A program made the translations under genes and the position numbers. A stretch of 58,898 bases of DNA, from NCBI GenBank assembly GCA_947383275.1, contig CANDCW010000007.1, forward strand, positions 1 through 58,898, in the 5' to 3' direction. The notes beneath the pieces are model-generated. The model made no database searches. It saw nothing but the letters and a program-made list of their open reading frames with translations, and was not told the origin of the DNA. Of this stretch, positions 56,948-58,898 are shown piece by piece (the stretch's first letter is position 1; each line of letters starts with the position of its first letter). This stretch comes from an uncultured Bacillota bacterium (GTDB lineage Bacteria; Bacillota; Clostridia; Oscillospirales; Oscillospiraceae).

Positions 56948-56976
56948 ATATTACCATATCCTGTTGAATAATTCAA
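56948..56976 (-). promoter_or_regulatory. Promoter of murD
   Basis: On the minus strand TTGAAT (complement of 56971-56976), a 17-base spacer and TAATAT (complement of 56948-56953), about 35 bases before the murD start. Confidence 0.55.
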
Positions 56977-57109
56977 TCACAACCCCATTGTCTTAGAACC
57001 AGCATAGTAGGGGTGGGCAAAATTTTGGCCTCGCCGTCGTGATCCGCTTATTGTTCATGGTATCGTCTGCCGTCCAGGTCAGGTTGTGTTGAGTGGGGTT
57101 TTCCGTTTG

Positions 57110-57295
57110 TTACACCTCTTTCTCAAAAATCAGGTCTATTTCCACAATGCAGCCGTCTCCCGTCTGCTTAACCGGTACAAAGCCTGCATATCGCCAGCCA
57201 TACCCGGCCCTCTGTTCGATGATTTCCCGATGTTCCTTCATTGTGGCTGAAAAAACGCCTTTTAAGTAGATATGCTCATATTCATAGGTATACAT
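57110..57295 (-). CDS. DUF4177-family protein
   Basis: The 61-residue protein is a small beta-alpha-beta fold: YTYEYEHIYLKGVFSATMKE, then HREIIEQRAGYGWRYAGFVP and a final VEIDLIFEKEV strand. DUF4177 is a short cytoplasmic domain of unknown function with a conserved GW-Y/FV segment, present here. It begins 13 bases after the DUF2344 gene end on the same strand, so it could be its downstream partner. It is separated from murD by 197 bases. Confidence 0.8.
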   Translation of the reverse strand: MYTYEYEHIYLKGVFSATMKEHREIIEQRAGYGWRYAGFVPVKQTGDGCIVEIDLIFEKEV

Positions 57296-57308
57296 TATTT
57301 TTCTCCTC

Positions 57309-57974
57309 TCACCGGAAGGGCTTCCCCTCCCCGTCTAGGACATCCCGGCGGTGAAAGGTAACGAAATCCGGGGCATACTCCGGATACTCCGCGCAGAAAG
57401 CGGCGCGGATCAAATCGGGATTCAGGCCCGGATTCTGGGCGGAGGTGACCATATCTACCATCATGGTATCGCTCTGGCACTCGATGCGCCAGCTTCGGAC
57501 ACAGGGAATGATATCAACCTCCGTAAACCCGGACTTTGCCTTGTTGGACTTCTTCTTCACCACCAGGCTGTCCTTACTCAGCAGCGCCGCTATAGCAGGT
57601 TCCGTCTCCTGGGGACGGCCCTCGGGGTAGTCGAAGGTCACGATGTAGTTGACATAACGCAATTCCTTCAGTTTCCGCTGGGCCGGGTAGCACTGGTGGA
57701 CCATAATCCCCTCGGGCATGGCCGCAGTGAGCCGCTTTGGAACCTCCCCATAGCTTGTCCCCTCCAGCAGGCCGAACTCCAAAATCTCGCACTGGCTGGA
57801 AAAGCCCACCGACAGAGGCAGAGCGATGGACACAAAGGGGTGTGGGTTGAAGCCCTCGGTGTGCTTGATGGGGATCTTTGCTCGGGCGAAAGCCCGCTGG
57901 AAGGTGCGCATCAGGTCCAGGTGGGAGATGTACTTGGCCCTCCCGGTCTTGGTAAACAGCAGCCGGTCAGCCAC
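57309..57974 (-). CDS. TIGR03936/DUF2344 radical SAM-associated protein
   Basis: The 221-residue protein matches DUF2344: FTKTGRAKYISHLDLMRTFQ at the start, AFARAKIPIKHTEGFNPHP and ALPLSVGFSSQCEILEFGLL. These proteins accompany or are fused to TIGR03960 radical SAM enzymes and may deliver a tRNA or protein substrate, but no activity has been shown to my knowledge. It overlaps the radical SAM gene by 8 bases, so translation is coupled and the two very probably act together. Confidence 0.88.
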   Translation of the reverse strand: MADRLLFTKTGRAKYISHLDLMRTFQRAFARAKIPIKHTEGFNPHPFVSIALPLSVGFSSQCEILEFGLLEGTSYGEVPKRLTAAMPEGIMVHQCYPAQRKLKELRYVNYIVTFDYPEGRPQETEPAIAALLSKDSLVVKKKSNKAKSGFTEVDIIPCVRSWRIECQSDTMMVDMVTSAQNPGLNPDLIRAAFCAEYPEYAPDFVTFHRRDVLDGEGKPFR

Positions 57975-58898
57975 AGGTCCTCCCCCCTTTCAACATCTTA
58001 TTGGCTCCGCAGCCAGAGCAGCGGGTGCGGCAGTCGGGGGTTGTCTGGGACTGGTAGCACAGCTCCCGTTCATGCCACAGGAAGCTATGATCCACGCCGG
58101 TGGACAGTCGGCACCAGGGAAAGACCTCGTCCCTCCCCCGCTCCCGGTGGGCATAGAAGTCCCCGTCCAGCCCGCAGGCGGCCAGACCGTCCAGCCACCG
58201 CTGGTAGTCGAAATACTCCGTCCAGGCATCCATCTTGCCTCCGTGGGCCCACACCCACTCCAGCACATCCGCCAAACGGCGGTCGCCCCGAGACAGGATG
58301 GCCTCTAGGTAGCTGGTCTGAGGGTCGTGCCAGTTGTAGGTGATGGACTTGTCCCGCTTTAGGGCGTCCCGCAGAAGATTCACCCGCCGCTGGTACTCCT
58401 CCACCGGGATTTGTCCCTCCCACTGAAAGGCAGTGTGGGGCTTGGGCACAAACCAGGATGTGGACACCGTGATCCGCACACCCCGGGTCTTGTTGGGGGA
58501 GTACTCCCGCCATGTGAAGTAGACCTTCCGGGCCAGATCAGCGATGCCCAGCACGTCCTCGTCGGTCTCGGTGGGCAGGCCCAGCATAAAGTAGAGCTTT
58601 ACTCCGCTCCAGCCTCCGGCAAAGGCGGTCTTGCAGGACTGGAGCAGGTCCTCCTCCCGGAGGTTCTTGTTGATGGCGTCCCGCAGCCGCTGGGTGCCTG
58701 CCTCGGGGGCGAAGGTCAGCCCGCCCCGGCGCACCCGCTGGAGCCGCTCCATCAGACCCATGGAAAAGGTATCTGCCCGCAGGGAGGGCAGGGACAACCC
58801 GATGTCTCTGGGGGTGCAGTAGTCCAGCAGCTCGTCGCACAGAGGGAGCAGGTCGGGGTAGTCGGTAGAGGACAGAGAGGACAGGGTCATCTCCTGAT
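57967..58898 (-). CDS. B12-binding-domain radical SAM protein, TIGR03960 family (partial)
   Basis: Only the C-terminal half, 310 codons at most, is in the window; the gene runs off the right edge, so the B12-binding domain and radical SAM Cys motif are not seen. What is visible fits TIGR03960: LRADTFSMGLMERLQRVRRG, GLTFAPEAGTQRLRDAINKN, GWSGVKLYFMLGLPTETDED and a C-terminal domain with several Cys (CYQSQTTPDCRTRCSGCGAN). The start is outside, so its length is unknown (about 600 residues expected). It overlaps the DUF2344 gene, its usual partner. Confidence 0.85.
   Translation of the reverse strand, partial: QEMTLSSLSSTDYPDLLPLCDELLDYCTPRDIGLSLPSLRADTFSMGLMERLQRVRRGGLTFAPEAGTQRLRDAINKNLREEDLLQSCKTAFAGGWSGVKLYFMLGLPTETDEDVLGIADLARKVYFTWREYSPNKTRGVRITVSTSWFVPKPHTAFQWEGQIPVEEYQRRVNLLRDALKRDKSITYNWHDPQTSYLEAILSRGDRRLADVLEWVWAHGGKMDAWTEYFDYQRWLDGLAACGLDGDFYAHRERGRDEVFPWCRLSTGVDHSFLWHERELCYQSQTTPDCRTRCSGCGANKMLKGGRTCG

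Noticed and set aside
56977..57109. Possible small RNA or gene between murD and DUF4177
   Set aside because: Short AT- and GC-mixed gap without promoter-terminator pairing or ribosome site; nothing supportable.
1..58898. CRISPR arrays, tRNA or rRNA genes, insertion sequences
   Set aside because: No regularly spaced repeats, no cloverleaf or rRNA signatures and no transposase frames were seen by eye; a tRNA scan would settle the tRNA point.

Overview
This 58.9-kb window looks like the chromosome of an anaerobic, endospore-forming Clostridia bacterium, most likely an Oscillospiraceae relative of Flavonifractor, Lawsonibacter or Intestinimonas. The taxon is inferred from four things: moderately high GC with low-GC promoters; a SCIFF peptide with its radical SAM maturase; spore genes (cotJ, cwlD, spoIIM, ylbJ, yunB and SpoIID- and SleB-type proteins); and a sodium-pump decarboxylase beta subunit. 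Gene density is high, genes run on both strands, and I found no rRNA, tRNA, CRISPR array or insertion sequence. Most genes are conserved housekeeping or sporulation genes. The novelty lies in fusions, small genes and leader RNAs.

Region 1 (1-8.1 kb): a broken cotJC beside a cotJA-cotJB fusion; cwlD; a small membrane or lipoprotein gene; radA; tcdA; a helix-turn-helix protein fused to a desulfoferrodoxin-like domain; and the asd-dapA-dapB lysine/dipicolinate operon, whose leader carries a terminator hairpin.

Region 2 (8.1-19.1 kb): a SpoIID/SPOR-domain protein; queA-tgt for queuosine; yajC; a TIGR04086 membrane protein; the SCIFF cassette (peptide, terminator, acetyltransferase, maturase); spoIIM-xerD; a coiled-coil protein; and a cation-type riboswitch with terminator ahead of a sodium-pump beta subunit and a 40-residue gamma-like partner.

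Region 3 (19.1-31.5 kb): DUF6514, a small Cys protein, ylbJ, a run of DUF2804, YgjP-like peptidase, YczE-like membrane protein and rarA, then DUF3810-tmcAL, ackA, DUF951, a COG1032 radical SAM protein and a secreted SleB-type hydrolase.

Region 4 (31.6-41.2 kb): one long co-directional operon, nusB, a TsaD-like M22 protein, xseA, xseB, ispA, dxs, tlyA, nadK, argR and recN, with many 1-20 bp overlaps. This is the classic Firmicutes cluster, but it stops at recN: spoIVB and spo0A do not follow.

Region 5 (41.2-58.9 kb): an NSS sodium symporter, malic enzyme, a deletion-scarred RibD/DHFR-like pseudogene, a DMT exporter with tyrS, a P-loop kinase-like protein, a second tyrosine recombinase preceded by a perfect 13-bp inverted repeat, a DUF362 ferredoxin protein, another DMT transporter, ligA-vanZ-yunB, a methionine-gamma-lyase-like PLP enzyme, murD, DUF4177, and a DUF2344/radical SAM pair that runs off the right edge.

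Several start codons were moved from the longest open frame to an internal codon with a proper ribosome binding site; each case is explained. No wholly new multi-gene system is evident. The best leads are the SCIFF cassette architecture, the riboswitch-controlled sodium-pump pair, the regulator/superoxide-reductase-like fusion, the cotJA-cotJB fusion and the asd leader.
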